In this document: positions 1-8,847 of the stretch, in pieces
How the letters are laid out: every line of letters begins with the position of its first letter
Position numbering within the stretch: position 1 is the first letter of the stretch
Assembly: GCF_001541345.2 (NCBI RefSeq)
Contig: NZ_LMVL02000002.1
Span: 744,001 to 808,000, forward strand
Direction: 5' to 3'
DNA length: 64,000 nucleotides
Source of the DNA: Gillisella vitis
GTDB lineage: Bacteria > Pseudomonadota > Alphaproteobacteria > Rhizobiales > Rhizobiaceae
Program-made: the position numbers and the translations under genes
The notes under the pieces: model-generated
Databases searched by the model: none
Told to the model about the DNA's origin: nothing
The model's input: only the letters and a program-made list of their open reading frames with translations

Positions 1-479
1 TGCTTCTGTCGCCACTCGTCCTGCCCAGCCTCGTCTACGGTCTGGCGGCGCTGATCGTCGCCAATTTCATCGGCTTCCAGCCGTCGCTCTGGCTGACCGT
101 TGCCGGCCATGTCGTGGTCTTCGGCCCGCTGATGTACCGCGCGGCCTCCGTCGTCGCGCAAGGACTCAATCCTTCGCTCGCGGAAGCATCGACCGTCATG
201 GGCGCATCCTGGTTCACCACGCTTCGCCGTGTGACGCTGCCGCTGCTGATGCCGGGCATTCTCGCCGGCGCGTTTCTCGTCTTCATCCAGTCGCTGGACA
301 ATGTCTCGATCTCGCTTTTCCTTGCGGATGCCGAGACCACGGTCCTGCCGCTCCGGATGTTCGCGCTGATCGAGGAGTCACTCGACGTTCGCGTCGCCGC
401 GATCTCGGGCATCCTCATCGGCCTCACCCTGATCGTCATGCTCGTCGCAAGGCGCGTTCTCGCGCCGCGGCAGGCCTGA
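1..479 (+). CDS. ABC transporter permease, C-terminal part (polyamine/PotC type), truncated by window edge
   Basis: The reading frame is open from base 3 and ends with TGA at 477-479, so only the last ~158 residues are visible. It is an integral membrane protein with several hydrophobic stretches and the permease cytoplasmic EAA loop (EASTVMGASWFTTLRRVTLP followed by LLMPGI), which docks onto the ATPase subunit. Loop spacing and the SLDNVSISLFL segment resemble the PotB/PotC-like permeases of spermidine/putrescine or Fe3+/thiamine importers. The next gene starts 34 bp downstream on the same strand, so this permease probably belongs to a catabolic operon with the M24 enzyme and the flavin reductase. 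The substrate cannot be read from the sequence. Confidence 0.85.
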   Translation, partial: LLSPLVLPSLVYGLAALIVANFIGFQPSLWLTVAGHVVVFGPLMYRAASVVAQGLNPSLAEASTVMGASWFTTLRRVTLPLLMPGILAGAFLVFIQSLDNVSISLFLADAETTVLPLRMFALIEESLDVRVAAISGILIGLTLIVMLVARRVLAPRQA

Positions 480-513
480 TCAAACTCCAATAATAATCTG
501 GAAGGAAACACCC

Positions 514-1938
514 ATGACCCCTAGCGCAACCAAGTCAGGCTCCTATCGCGTCGGTTCACTGCTCGCCGATTTCCAGCCGGACTTCGATTTCGATGCACCT
601 CTGCCGCTGCCGGTCGAGGAGTTCGAGGATCGCCTGCGCCGCATCCGCCGTCACGCTGTGGAAGCCGGGCACGATGCGCTGATCGTCCACACTGGGGGCG
701 TCGGCTGGTTCCATACCTCAAATCACTATCTGCGCTATATCTGCGACTGGATGCGCGAGGGTGTGCTGATTATCCCGACCGACAGCGACAAGCCGTTGAC
801 GCTTCTGTCCTTCTTCACCCAGTCGGTGCTACTGCCACCCGGCGGCGAGCCGGTTCTGGTCGAGGACATCTGGCAGATCGGCCCGATCGGCCGCGAATAT
901 GCCGACCGTCCGGGCGACAGCGTCGTTAAGACGGCGGAGAAATGTGCCGAACTCCTGGCGGGCATGGGGCTCGCCAAGGCCCAGATCGGCCGCATCGGCG
1001 ATCGGACGTCGCTGACCTTCTGGGCGGCGCTCGATGAATTGATGCCGAAGACCAAATTCGTCGCCGACAACGCCATTCTCGACCGGATGCAGAAGGTCCG
1101 CTCGCCGCGCGAGATCACCATGTTCCGCGCCGCAGCCCAGCTCATCAGCATCGCCACGCAGGCGGCCTGTCATGTCGCCAAGCCCGGTGTGACCGACCAT
1201 GAGATTTACGCCGCCTTCACGCAGGCGCAGCTCACTTATGGCGGCGAGACCGGCGATGGTTACCAGATTGGCATCAACGAGTTCGGCACCCATTGCGGCA
1301 AACCCTACGGCCACGTCGTACGGCCGGGCGACCTGATCAATCTATATGTCTCCAACGTGACCTATCGCGGCTACACCGCCCAGACCGCGCGCATGATCGC
1401 GGTCGGCGAGATCACCAAACGGCAGGAAGAGGTGCTTGATGCCTGCACTGAGGGCGTCAAGCGGGCCGAAAAGCTGATCCGCCCCGGTGCCCTGATGCGT
1501 GACGTCAACAACGCAGCCTTTGAGCCGATGATCGAGCGCGGCATGCTGGCTTCGCTCGAGGCGAGGACTATGCCATACAACTGGGCGCCGATGGACGACG
1601 GCAGCGCCCGCCTCATCCCGCGCCAATATGTGAAGAACATCGACTGGGAGGCGCAGGGTCGCAAACTCATGCACGTCTACCCGGCAACCCACGGGCCGCA
1701 TAACCCCAATCTTGGCCATTCCGTCGGCATGGCGGGTGGTCAGAACAGCTTCAACATCTCCTCGCACAATTACGACCGGATGGAGGAGGGGATGGTCTTC
1801 GTGCTCCATACCCAATGGCTGGAACCGTTGTCGGCCGGGTGCAATGTCGGCGACATGTATGTCGTCACCAAGGATGGCTTCGAGAACCTTTCCCGCCATA
1901 CCCCGCTTGAAACCCACCGCATCGCAGCCGAGGCCTGA
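514..1938 (+). CDS. M24-family (creatinase / Xaa-Pro peptidase-like) protein
   Basis: This 474-residue protein has the two-part M24 layout: an N-terminal creatinase-like domain (about residues 30-180) and a C-terminal pita-bread domain with the usual sequence landmarks (PREITMFRAAAQLI; GDGYQIGINEFGTHCG; MHVYPATHGPHNPNLGHSVG). Family members are metallopeptidases acting on X-Pro bonds, or hydrolases of small amidines or amides such as creatine or ectoine derivatives. Some expected metal ligands are not clearly in place: where peptidases have Asp-x-Gly, I see NLYVSN, so catalysis may differ from a classical prolidase. AAGGAA lies about 8 nt before the ATG. The gene overlaps nothing but sits 1 nt before the flavin reductase start, which indicates cotranscription. 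A role in breaking down an imported compound is inferred from context only. Confidence 0.75.
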   Translation: MTPSATKSGSYRVGSLLADFQPDFDFDAPLPLPVEEFEDRLRRIRRHAVEAGHDALIVHTGGVGWFHTSNHYLRYICDWMREGVLIIPTDSDKPLTLLSFFTQSVLLPPGGEPVLVEDIWQIGPIGREYADRPGDSVVKTAEKCAELLAGMGLAKAQIGRIGDRTSLTFWAALDELMPKTKFVADNAILDRMQKVRSPREITMFRAAAQLISIATQAACHVAKPGVTDHEIYAAFTQAQLTYGGETGDGYQIGINEFGTHCGKPYGHVVRPGDLINLYVSNVTYRGYTAQTARMIAVGEITKRQEEVLDACTEGVKRAEKLIRPGALMRDVNNAAFEPMIERGMLASLEARTMPYNWAPMDDGSARLIPRQYVKNIDWEAQGRKLMHVYPATHGPHNPNLGHSVGMAGGQNSFNISSHNYDRMEEGMVFVLHTQWLEPLSAGCNVGDMYVVTKDGFENLSRHTPLETHRIAAEA

Positions 1939-1939
1939 T

Positions 1940-2590
1940 ATGTACGATCATACCCATTTCGACTTTTCCAGCCTCAACGAGCGCGAGCGCTACAAGATCC
2001 TGATCGGCACCGTGATCCCGCGGCCGATCGCGCTGGTGACGACCGTCAACAAGGACGGCCAGCCGAACGCCGGCCCCTTCAGCTTTTTCAATGTGCTCAC
2101 CCACGATCCGGCCATCGTCGCCATCGGCGTCGAGAACTACGCCGACATGCGCTTCAAGGATACCGCCCGCAACATCCGGGAGACTGGCGAGTTCACAGTC
2201 CACATCTGCGATAATGCCCTCGTCGACCAGATGGAGGTCTGCGCCATCAAATTCGGCCCCGAGGTTGATGAGATGGAGGAGGCGGGCCTCGCTACCGTGC
2301 CCGGACAGATGGTCCGCAGCCCGCGAATCCTTGCGGCGCCGGCAGCCTTGGAATGCCGCCGCCACACCACTCTGCAAGTCGGCCCCGCCCGTGAGATCAT
2401 CCTCGGCGAGGTCGTCGGCGTCTTCGTCCGCAGCGACGCGATTAATGCGTCAAATCTGCACATCGACCAGCAAATGATGGACGCCGTCGGCCGCATGGGT
2501 GGCCACACCTACACCCGTACGCGCGACCAGTTCGACGTCAAGACGCTGACGCCACAGGAGTGGGAAGGCCGGAAAGTGGCCGCAGAATAA
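1940..2590 (+). CDS. Flavin reductase-like, FMN-binding split-barrel protein
   Basis: A 216-residue protein starting at ATG 1940, one base after the M24 gene stop; a longer in-frame reading from 1712 lies inside the upstream gene and is not credible. It has the flavin-reductase-like split-barrel pattern IPRPIALVTTVNKDGQPNAGPFSFF near the N-terminus and the HICDNALVDQM segment mid-protein. Such proteins bind FMN or FAD and reduce it with NAD(P)H, or use bound FMN in small-molecule oxidation or decarboxylation. With the peptidase-like enzyme and the ABC permease it probably completes a small catabolic operon. Nothing in the sequence identifies the substrate. Confidence 0.8.
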   Translation: MYDHTHFDFSSLNERERYKILIGTVIPRPIALVTTVNKDGQPNAGPFSFFNVLTHDPAIVAIGVENYADMRFKDTARNIRETGEFTVHICDNALVDQMEVCAIKFGPEVDEMEEAGLATVPGQMVRSPRILAAPAALECRRHTTLQVGPAREIILGEVVGVFVRSDAINASNLHIDQQMMDAVGRMGGHTYTRTRDQFDVKTLTPQEWEGRKVAAE

Positions 2591-2628
2591 GCCACGGTTA
2601 AACAAGGATGTCCCTAGATACCAAACGG

Positions 2629-2947
2629 GGTCCCCAGCCAATTTTCCTAGCCGCCTTCGAGCACGACGGATAGCCAACGGAACTCCGGCGGAGATCGCCC
2701 AACTCATTGAGAAGACTTCACTTTTCCGTGCGGAGATAGTAGCCAGTTTGGATCAAAAAATCAGTCAAAAAACGACTTGCCTAGGGACCCTGGATTCTCA
2801 CGTGATTTCAATGACTTAATGGAAGGTCCTTGAAATCCCCTCTGTTTTCCCATCGCGAGCGACCGTGGATGCCACCTTTGTGCCCTGGCTTTGGGCATCA
2901 GTCAACGGGCTAGGTGAGCGGCAATAATTTCCGCGTGCGGGCCTGAT
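2629..2947 (+). repeat. Direct repeat copy A upstream of the RecQ-UvrD gene, containing a degenerate tRNA-Gln 3' end
   Basis: This stretch fills most of the 550-bp gap between the flavin reductase and the giant helicase gene. From about 2776 to 2945 it aligns with 8622-8793 beyond the helicase gene: long shared runs such as CGAGCGACCGTGGATGCCAC and CCCTGGCTTTGGGCATCAGT are identical. It begins with GGGTCCCCAGCCA (2629-2640) and about 140 bp later carries the near-inverse TTGCCTAGGGACCC (2777-2790). The segment 2777-2797 matches the tRNA-Gln 3' end at 23462 at 18 of 21 positions, so it looks like an old attachment site. I see no gene in 2591-3140. Confidence 0.8.
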
Positions 2948-3140
2948 GATTGTGGTCAGGTGGTCATAACACGCCCGGCGACTTCGGGCCTTCAACGCAG
3001 ATTTTGTCAGGTCACATTACGGAACTGACTTGTACACGTGGCCATCCGGCAAAGTTCTTGTGTGCTACAACTTGAACGTTGACCTTTCGCCAAACACACG
3101 ATCATGATCGCTTATCGTTTCATGACGTGAATAAAACTTG

Positions 3141-6100
3141 ATGCATATGGCTGAGCCTTTCCAACTCCTGCTGCAGAGTTGCGTTTCGATCGACTTGGAA
3201 GTTGATCCTGCAACCGCAAGCATCTTCGCTTTTGCAGCAGTGCGAGATGATACTCGTCCCGCCATCTTGGCAAAAAAGCGCGATCTCGTGAAAGCCCTCG
3301 ACCGCCTGGAGGCAGAAGCAACCGAGGGCGTGCATCTGCTCGGCCACAACATACTTCGGCATGACTTGCCTCATTTGTTTGCCGTGCGGCCTGGGCTGGC
3401 GAATGTCCTGCGATCACCGATAGACACTTTATGGCTCAATCCCCTCGCATTTCCGCGCAATCCCTATCATCACCTGGTCAAGCATTACCATGACGGGCGT
3501 CTGCAGGCGGGTCATGTCAACGATCCTGAACTGGATGCGCGACTGGTGTTTCAGGTGCTGCGCAATCAACTGGCGGCTTTGACGCAGCAGAACGCCGACG
3601 AGCCCGATGCCGTTGCAGCCTTTCATTTCCTTGCGACGAGAATGGAGAATTCAGGTGGGTTCGACGCAGTGTTTCGGGAGGTTCGCGGGGCTCCCGCGCC
3701 CGATCCTCTTGCGGCACAAGAAGCGATTTTCCGGCTTCTGGTGGGTCGCGCCTGCGAGAGAAGGCTTGAGCAGACGCTGGACCGCCTTTCTAATCCTCAG
3801 CTCGGTTGGCCGATGGCCTATGCTTTGTCCTGGATCCTGGTCGCGGGCGGGGATTCCGTTATGCCGCCCTGGGTGCGGGCGCAGTTCCGCGAGGCTTCCC
3901 TAATCGTGCGGTACTTGCGCGACGCCAATTGCAAAAGCCCGGATTGCACCTGGTGTAGCGAGAGGAACGACCCGGTGCGCGCGCTGTCGCGCTGGTTCGG
4001 GTTCTATGCTTTCCGCGCCGAACCCGTCGATGACATGGGTCGCCCCCTCCAGGAGCGGATCGTCGATGAGACGATGCGCGGGGCAAGTGTTCTCGGCATT
4101 CTGCCGACCGGCACCGGCAAATCGGTCTGCTATCAGATTCCCGCCCTCTCGAAGTTCGACAAGACCGGCGCACTGACGGTGGTGATCTCGCCGCTGGTCG
4201 CATTGATGGCCGATCAGGTTCAGGGCATGGCACGGGCAGGGATATCCTCTGCCGTGACCGTTAATGGCATGCTTTCGATGCCCGAGCGTCAGGATGCACT
4301 GGATCGTGTCCGCATGGGAGAGGCTGCGATGCTGCTGATCTCACCTGAGCAGTTGCGCAGCAACTCGGTGAGATCGGTCCTGGCACAGCGCGAGATCGGA
4401 CTCTGGGTGTTGGACGAAGCGCATTGCGTGTCGAAGTGGGGCCACGATTTCCGACCTGACTACCGATATGTTAGCCGCTTCATCAAGGAATCTTCTGGCG
4501 ATGAAACGCCCGCTCAGGTGCTCTGCCTGACTGCCACCGCCAAGCCAGAAGTGGTGCGGGACATACGAGATCATTTCAAGTCACGGCTTGGACGCGAACT
4601 TTTGCTGCTGGACGGTGGCGCAGTGCGCACCAATCTCAGTTTCGAGGTCCGGGCAACGCAGCGCGGCACCAAGTTGGCGGACATCCTCGATGTGATCGAG
4701 ACCAAGCTACCACAGGAGGGCGCTTCCGGTGCCGTGGTCTACTGCGCCACCCGAAGTGAGACACAGCGAGTAGCCGAGTTCCTCAAGCAGCAGGGTCTGT
4801 CCGCGGAACGGTTCCATGCCGGGCTGACGTCTGAGGAAAAGCGTGACATTCAGGAGCGATTTCGCGTCGGCGAGCTGCGAATTATTGCTGCGACCAACGC
4901 TTTCGGCATGGGGATCGACAAGCCCGATATCCGATTGGTGGTCCATGGCGACATTCCCGGATCACTGGAGAACTATCTTCAGGAAGCGGGGCGAGCGGGC
5001 CGTGACCGTGCCCATGCCAATTGCGTGCTGCTCTTCACTGAGGAGGACGTCGAGCGCCAGTTTTCGCTTTCGGCACGCTCGCGTCTGGCCCGGCACGAAA
5101 TCGGCGCGATCCTGAAGGCCCTGCGGCGGCTTGACGAGCGGTCCAAAAAGACCGGCACAGTCGTTGCCACGTCGGGCGAAGTCGTGCGAGCTGAACGCGA
5201 TCAGGAATTCGAGCGCGACACCAACACCGACGACACCAGGGTGAAGACCGCGGTGTCATGGCTGGAGGAAGCCACGCTGCTGAGCCGCGAGGAGAACAAG
5301 GTTCAGGTCTTCCCTTCATCGCTCAGGATCCGCAATCTGGAGGAAGCCGAGGCGATTTTGGCCAGGGCCGCGATCACCGGCACCCGTCGCAAGCAGCTCC
5401 TGGATATCACGCGCCATTTGATGAATGCGCCGCCCGATCAGGGCATTTCCACCGACGAGCTGGCCGGGATCAGTGGATTCACAGGTGGTATGCTGAACAA
5501 GGCGCTGGCCGATCTTGAGGCGCTCGGGATCGCCCGCAACGACGTTGTGGTCACGATATTTGTCCATGTTGCGGTGGATGGTCATTCGCAGCAGCGTCTG
5601 GCGCAGGCCGCGCGGCTTGAAACGGCGCTGATTGCCCTGATGCGGGAGGCCGCCCCGGATGCTGAAGGCGCCGGAGACATTCCCTTGCATCTGGCTGAAA
5701 CCTGCCAGGCGCTCCGCAATCAGGGGCACAGCGCAGTGCGGCCCGACATCGTGGAGAAGCTCTTGCGTAGCATGGGCCGCGACGGGCGCGATCAGGATGG
5801 TGGTAAGGGAAATCTGCGGCTGCGCAAGGCTTCGCGCAACACGTTGATGGTCACGCTGCAACGGTCTTGGCAGGCGTTGGAACAGACAGCAATCCTGCGG
5901 CAGCAGGGGGCAGAACGATTGCTAGGGCACCTTCTGGGCAAGTTGCCGAAGGGTAGCCGCGGCAAGGACCTCCAGGTCGAGACCACGATGGGTGACCTGC
6001 TCGCCACCCTGACAGGAGACGCGCTGCTGCGCGGCAGCGGCATTCAGGACATGACAAGACTGATGGAGCGCGCACTCCTGTGGCTGCACGAGCAGGAGGT

Positions 6101-8249
6101 TGTGACCCTCGGCAAGGGACTGACTATTTTCCGGCAGGCGATGACGGTTCATTTGAACCCTTCGGGCGGCCAGTTCACCGTAAAGGATTTCACACCCCTG
6201 GAGGATCACTACACGGAGCAGACCATCCAGACCCATGTGATGGCGGCCTATGCAGAAAAGGGCCTTGCCGCGATGGAGCAGGCGCTGCGGCTGTCCGAGG
6301 ATTACTTTGTGCTAGACGGCGACGCCTTTCTGCGCCGCTGGATGCCCGGCAAGGGCGGTGAGATCCGGCGTCGAACCACCGGCACCTCCTGGAAAGCAAT
6401 CGTTGAGGCGTTGAAGAACCCGGTTCAGCAGGAAATCGTCGCTGACGACCGGGACCAGACAAATGTCCTCGTCCTGGCCGGACCGGGTTCGGGCAAGACG
6501 CGCGTTCTGGTGCATCGCATCGCCTACCTGATCCGTGTTCGCCGCGAGGATCCCCGCGGCATCCTGGTGCTGACCTACAACCGCCATGCCGCCGCCGAGA
6601 TACGTATCCGGCTGCGGCACCTGATCGGCGATGATGCGGCTGCCGTGACCATATCCACTTGCCACGCGCTTGCGATGCGTTTGGTCGGTGCGAGCTTTGC
6701 CGGAACTGCGAGCGAGACGTCCCACGACTTCGACGGGATCGTTTTGGAAGCCGTGCGCCAGTTGAACGGCGAAGGACTGAGCAAACCGGAGGCAGAGGCA
6801 CAACGTGATACCCTGATTCAAGGCTATCGCTGGATTCTGGTGGACGAGTATCAGGACATTGGCCCGGAGGAGTATGCGCTGATTTCCGCCGTCGCGGGAC
6901 GCTCGTTGGACGATAAGGAGCTTCGGCTCAGCCTGTTTGCGGTGGGCGACGACGATCAGAACATCTACGCATTCGCCGGGGCATCCATCCGCTTCATCCG
7001 CCAGTTCGAGGTCGACTATAGCGCTCGACCGATGTTCCTAGTCGAGAACTATCGCTCGACTGGACACATCGTTGCGGCGGCCAATGCAGTCATCGCGCCA
7101 GCCGCCGCCCGTATGAAGGCCGGCCACGACATCGCCATCGATCGCAAGCGCAGCAAGGCGCCGCCCGGCGGAGAGATGGAGGCGCTCGATCCGGTGGCCC
7201 GTGGGCGTGTGCAAGTGCTGGACTGCCCATCGGGTGATGTGGCACAGGCGATAACAGCGATCGATGAACTCGTGCGACTATCGAACCTTGATCCGGAGTG
7301 GAGTTGGTCGCGCGCCGCGGTCATTGCTCGCGACTGGCGGCGTTTGGCTCCGGTGCGAGCCTATGCCGAAACGCTGGGCATTCCGGTGGAGATGGCAAAT
7401 GAGAGCCTGCCGAGCATCTGGCGTTTGCGCGAAATGCAGCAGTTCATCGACGTCCTGCGCCGCGATACTACACGCCTGTTGGGCGTCCGCGATCTGGTGG
7501 ATGTGCTGAACGCGATACCGGCCAACCGCTGGACGGACCTGATCGCCGAAGGCATCGCCGCGCTGGCCAAAGAGCTCGCGAACAAAACCATGCCCGTACC
7601 TGACCTCGTCGAGTGGTTCGCTGAGTGGACCCATGATGCGCGCGGGGATCAGCGCGCGTTGCTGCTGCTGACGGCGCATCGATCGAAAGGCCTGGAGTTC
7701 GACGCTGTTGTCATCCTGAATGGCGGTTGGGACAGGCCCTCTAAGGGTGAGGATCCCGATGCGCCGCGCCGACTCTTTTATGTCGCCATGACCAGAGCGC
7801 GACGTAGCCTTGCCATCCTTGCCGAAGGACAGCATCCGTTCGTCCCGCACGGCGAAGAGCATGTGCTGCGCCGCGCCGCGCCAACCATCTCTGCTGCGGC
7901 CGATTTTCCGTCTGCGCTATACCAAGTGCCTAACCTCAAGACCGTAGACTTGTCGTGGGCCGGGCGTCTCAAGCCGGATCATCCCTCGCTTGTCGCAATC
8001 TCGACGGCAAAAGTAGGAGATCCGATTCAGATCGTGCGCGACGGCCCCATCTGGAAGATGCAGGACGCTCGGGGACAAATTCTCGGACGCATGGCCAAAA
8101 GTTGGTTACCTCCCGAGGGACACAATTTCCTCCGCGGCGAGGTTGGCGCCATCGTGCGCTGGCGCAAGGCAGACAGTCAGGAAGAGTTCCGGGTGCACCT
8201 TCATCGAGATGTTTGGGAAGTGGTTGTGCCTGAGCTTGTGTTCGGCTGA
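3141..8249 (+). CDS. Giant exonuclease-RecQ-UvrD fusion helicase
   Basis: About 1702 residues in one unbroken frame. Domains in order: a DEDD-type 3'-5' exonuclease-like N-terminus (SIDLEVD near residue 17, GHNILRHDLPHL near 70, DPELDARLV near 128); a short Cys cluster (CKSPDCTWC near 265); a complete RecQ helicase core (LPTGTGKSVCYQIPAL near 322, LDEAHCVSKWGHDFRPDY near 424, QEAGRAGRD near 615) with winged-helix-like sequence after it; and a UvrD/PcrA superfamily 1 helicase (AGPGSGKT near 1114, VDEYQD near 1235, DDDQNIYAFAGA near 1270, TAHRSKGLEFD near 1511, LFYVAMTRAR near 1545). It should unwind and possibly degrade DNA. Each motor retains its Walker A and B residues. The start could be TTG 3138, ATG 3141 or ATG 3147; no strong ribosome site separates them. 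It stands alone between two direct repeats, which suggests a self-contained island gene, perhaps for defence; that role is inference. Confidence 0.9.
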   Translation: MHMAEPFQLLLQSCVSIDLEVDPATASIFAFAAVRDDTRPAILAKKRDLVKALDRLEAEATEGVHLLGHNILRHDLPHLFAVRPGLANVLRSPIDTLWLNPLAFPRNPYHHLVKHYHDGRLQAGHVNDPELDARLVFQVLRNQLAALTQQNADEPDAVAAFHFLATRMENSGGFDAVFREVRGAPAPDPLAAQEAIFRLLVGRACERRLEQTLDRLSNPQLGWPMAYALSWILVAGGDSVMPPWVRAQFREASLIVRYLRDANCKSPDCTWCSERNDPVRALSRWFGFYAFRAEPVDDMGRPLQERIVDETMRGASVLGILPTGTGKSVCYQIPALSKFDKTGALTVVISPLVALMADQVQGMARAGISSAVTVNGMLSMPERQDALDRVRMGEAAMLLISPEQLRSNSVRSVLAQREIGLWVLDEAHCVSKWGHDFRPDYRYVSRFIKESSGDETPAQVLCLTATAKPEVVRDIRDHFKSRLGRELLLLDGGAVRTNLSFEVRATQRGTKLADILDVIETKLPQEGASGAVVYCATRSETQRVAEFLKQQGLSAERFHAGLTSEEKRDIQERFRVGELRIIAATNAFGMGIDKPDIRLVVHGDIPGSLENYLQEAGRAGRDRAHANCVLLFTEEDVERQFSLSARSRLARHEIGAILKALRRLDERSKKTGTVVATSGEVVRAERDQEFERDTNTDDTRVKTAVSWLEEATLLSREENKVQVFPSSLRIRNLEEAEAILARAAITGTRRKQLLDITRHLMNAPPDQGISTDELAGISGFTGGMLNKALADLEALGIARNDVVVTIFVHVAVDGHSQQRLAQAARLETALIALMREAAPDAEGAGDIPLHLAETCQALRNQGHSAVRPDIVEKLLRSMGRDGRDQDGGKGNLRLRKASRNTLMVTLQRSWQALEQTAILRQQGAERLLGHLLGKLPKGSRGKDLQVETTMGDLLATLTGDALLRGSGIQDMTRLMERALLWLHEQEVVTLGKGLTIFRQAMTVHLNPSGGQFTVKDFTPLEDHYTEQTIQTHVMAAYAEKGLAAMEQALRLSEDYFVLDGDAFLRRWMPGKGGEIRRRTTGTSWKAIVEALKNPVQQEIVADDRDQTNVLVLAGPGSGKTRVLVHRIAYLIRVRREDPRGILVLTYNRHAAAEIRIRLRHLIGDDAAAVTISTCHALAMRLVGASFAGTASETSHDFDGIVLEAVRQLNGEGLSKPEAEAQRDTLIQGYRWILVDEYQDIGPEEYALISAVAGRSLDDKELRLSLFAVGDDDQNIYAFAGASIRFIRQFEVDYSARPMFLVENYRSTGHIVAAANAVIAPAAARMKAGHDIAIDRKRSKAPPGGEMEALDPVARGRVQVLDCPSGDVAQAITAIDELVRLSNLDPEWSWSRAAVIARDWRRLAPVRAYAETLGIPVEMANESLPSIWRLREMQQFIDVLRRDTTRLLGVRDLVDVLNAIPANRWTDLIAEGIAALAKELANKTMPVPDLVEWFAEWTHDARGDQRALLLLTAHRSKGLEFDAVVILNGGWDRPSKGEDPDAPRRLFYVAMTRARRSLAILAEGQHPFVPHGEEHVLRRAAPTISAAADFPSALYQVPNLKTVDLSWAGRLKPDHPSLVAISTAKVGDPIQIVRDGPIWKMQDARGQILGRMAKSWLPPEGHNFLRGEVGAIVRWRKADSQEEFRVHLHRDVWEVVVPELVFG

Positions 8250-8464
8250 TAGCTTGCTCGTCACAAACGTGATTATTTTGACATTGCGCGATGCGTGTCA
8301 TCCCACAATTCGTGGACAATGACAAAGCATCATGCTTGACCCCGGTTGAGGCCTTCGCGTTTACAGCAAAACGTCTTCTTCCCGCGCGGTACACTGGAAA
8401 TCCTCAGCCTGCTGTCGGCCCCAACACTTTAGTTGGTCGCGGCGCTTTTTGAGGGAGCTGAACA

Positions 8465-8794
8465 GGGTCCCCAGCCATCTTCTACAGACCTCTGGACGCT
8501 CAAGGAATCGGGAGAACGTCACGTAGTTTCTGACTCAAGATTGCGCCAAGTGGCTGCAAAGACGTCACTTTTTCTGGCGAGGAATGCCGGATATTGAGCG
8601 AACGGAATATGTCCAAAAATGGCTTGCCTGGGGACCTTGGATTCTCACATGATTTCAATGGCTTAGTGTAAAAGCATTGAAATTCCCTCTGTTTTCCAAT
8701 TGCGAGCGACCGTGGATGCCACCTTTGTGCCCTGGCTTTGGGCATCAGTCAACTGGACGGTCTAACGGCAATAATCTCCGCTTTCGGGCCTCAT
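8465..8794 (+). repeat. Direct repeat copy B downstream of the RecQ-UvrD gene
   Basis: Second copy of the ~320-bp repeat at 2629-2947, in the 598-bp gap 8250-8847. It starts with the box GGGTCCCCAGCCA (8465-8476), has the facing box TTGCCTGGGGACC (8625-8636) about 150 bp on, and continues as TTGGATTCTCAC into ~150 bp strongly similar to copy A. The segment 8625-8645 matches the tRNA-Gln 3' end at 18 of 21 positions, with mismatches partly different from those of copy A. Together the copies bracket the 5.1-kb helicase gene. I see nothing else recognisable in 8250-8464. Confidence 0.8.
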
Positions 8795-8847
8795 GTTTGC
8801 GGCGAGGCGGCCAAAAGGCTCACGGCAGTTTTGCGCCTCCATTGCGG

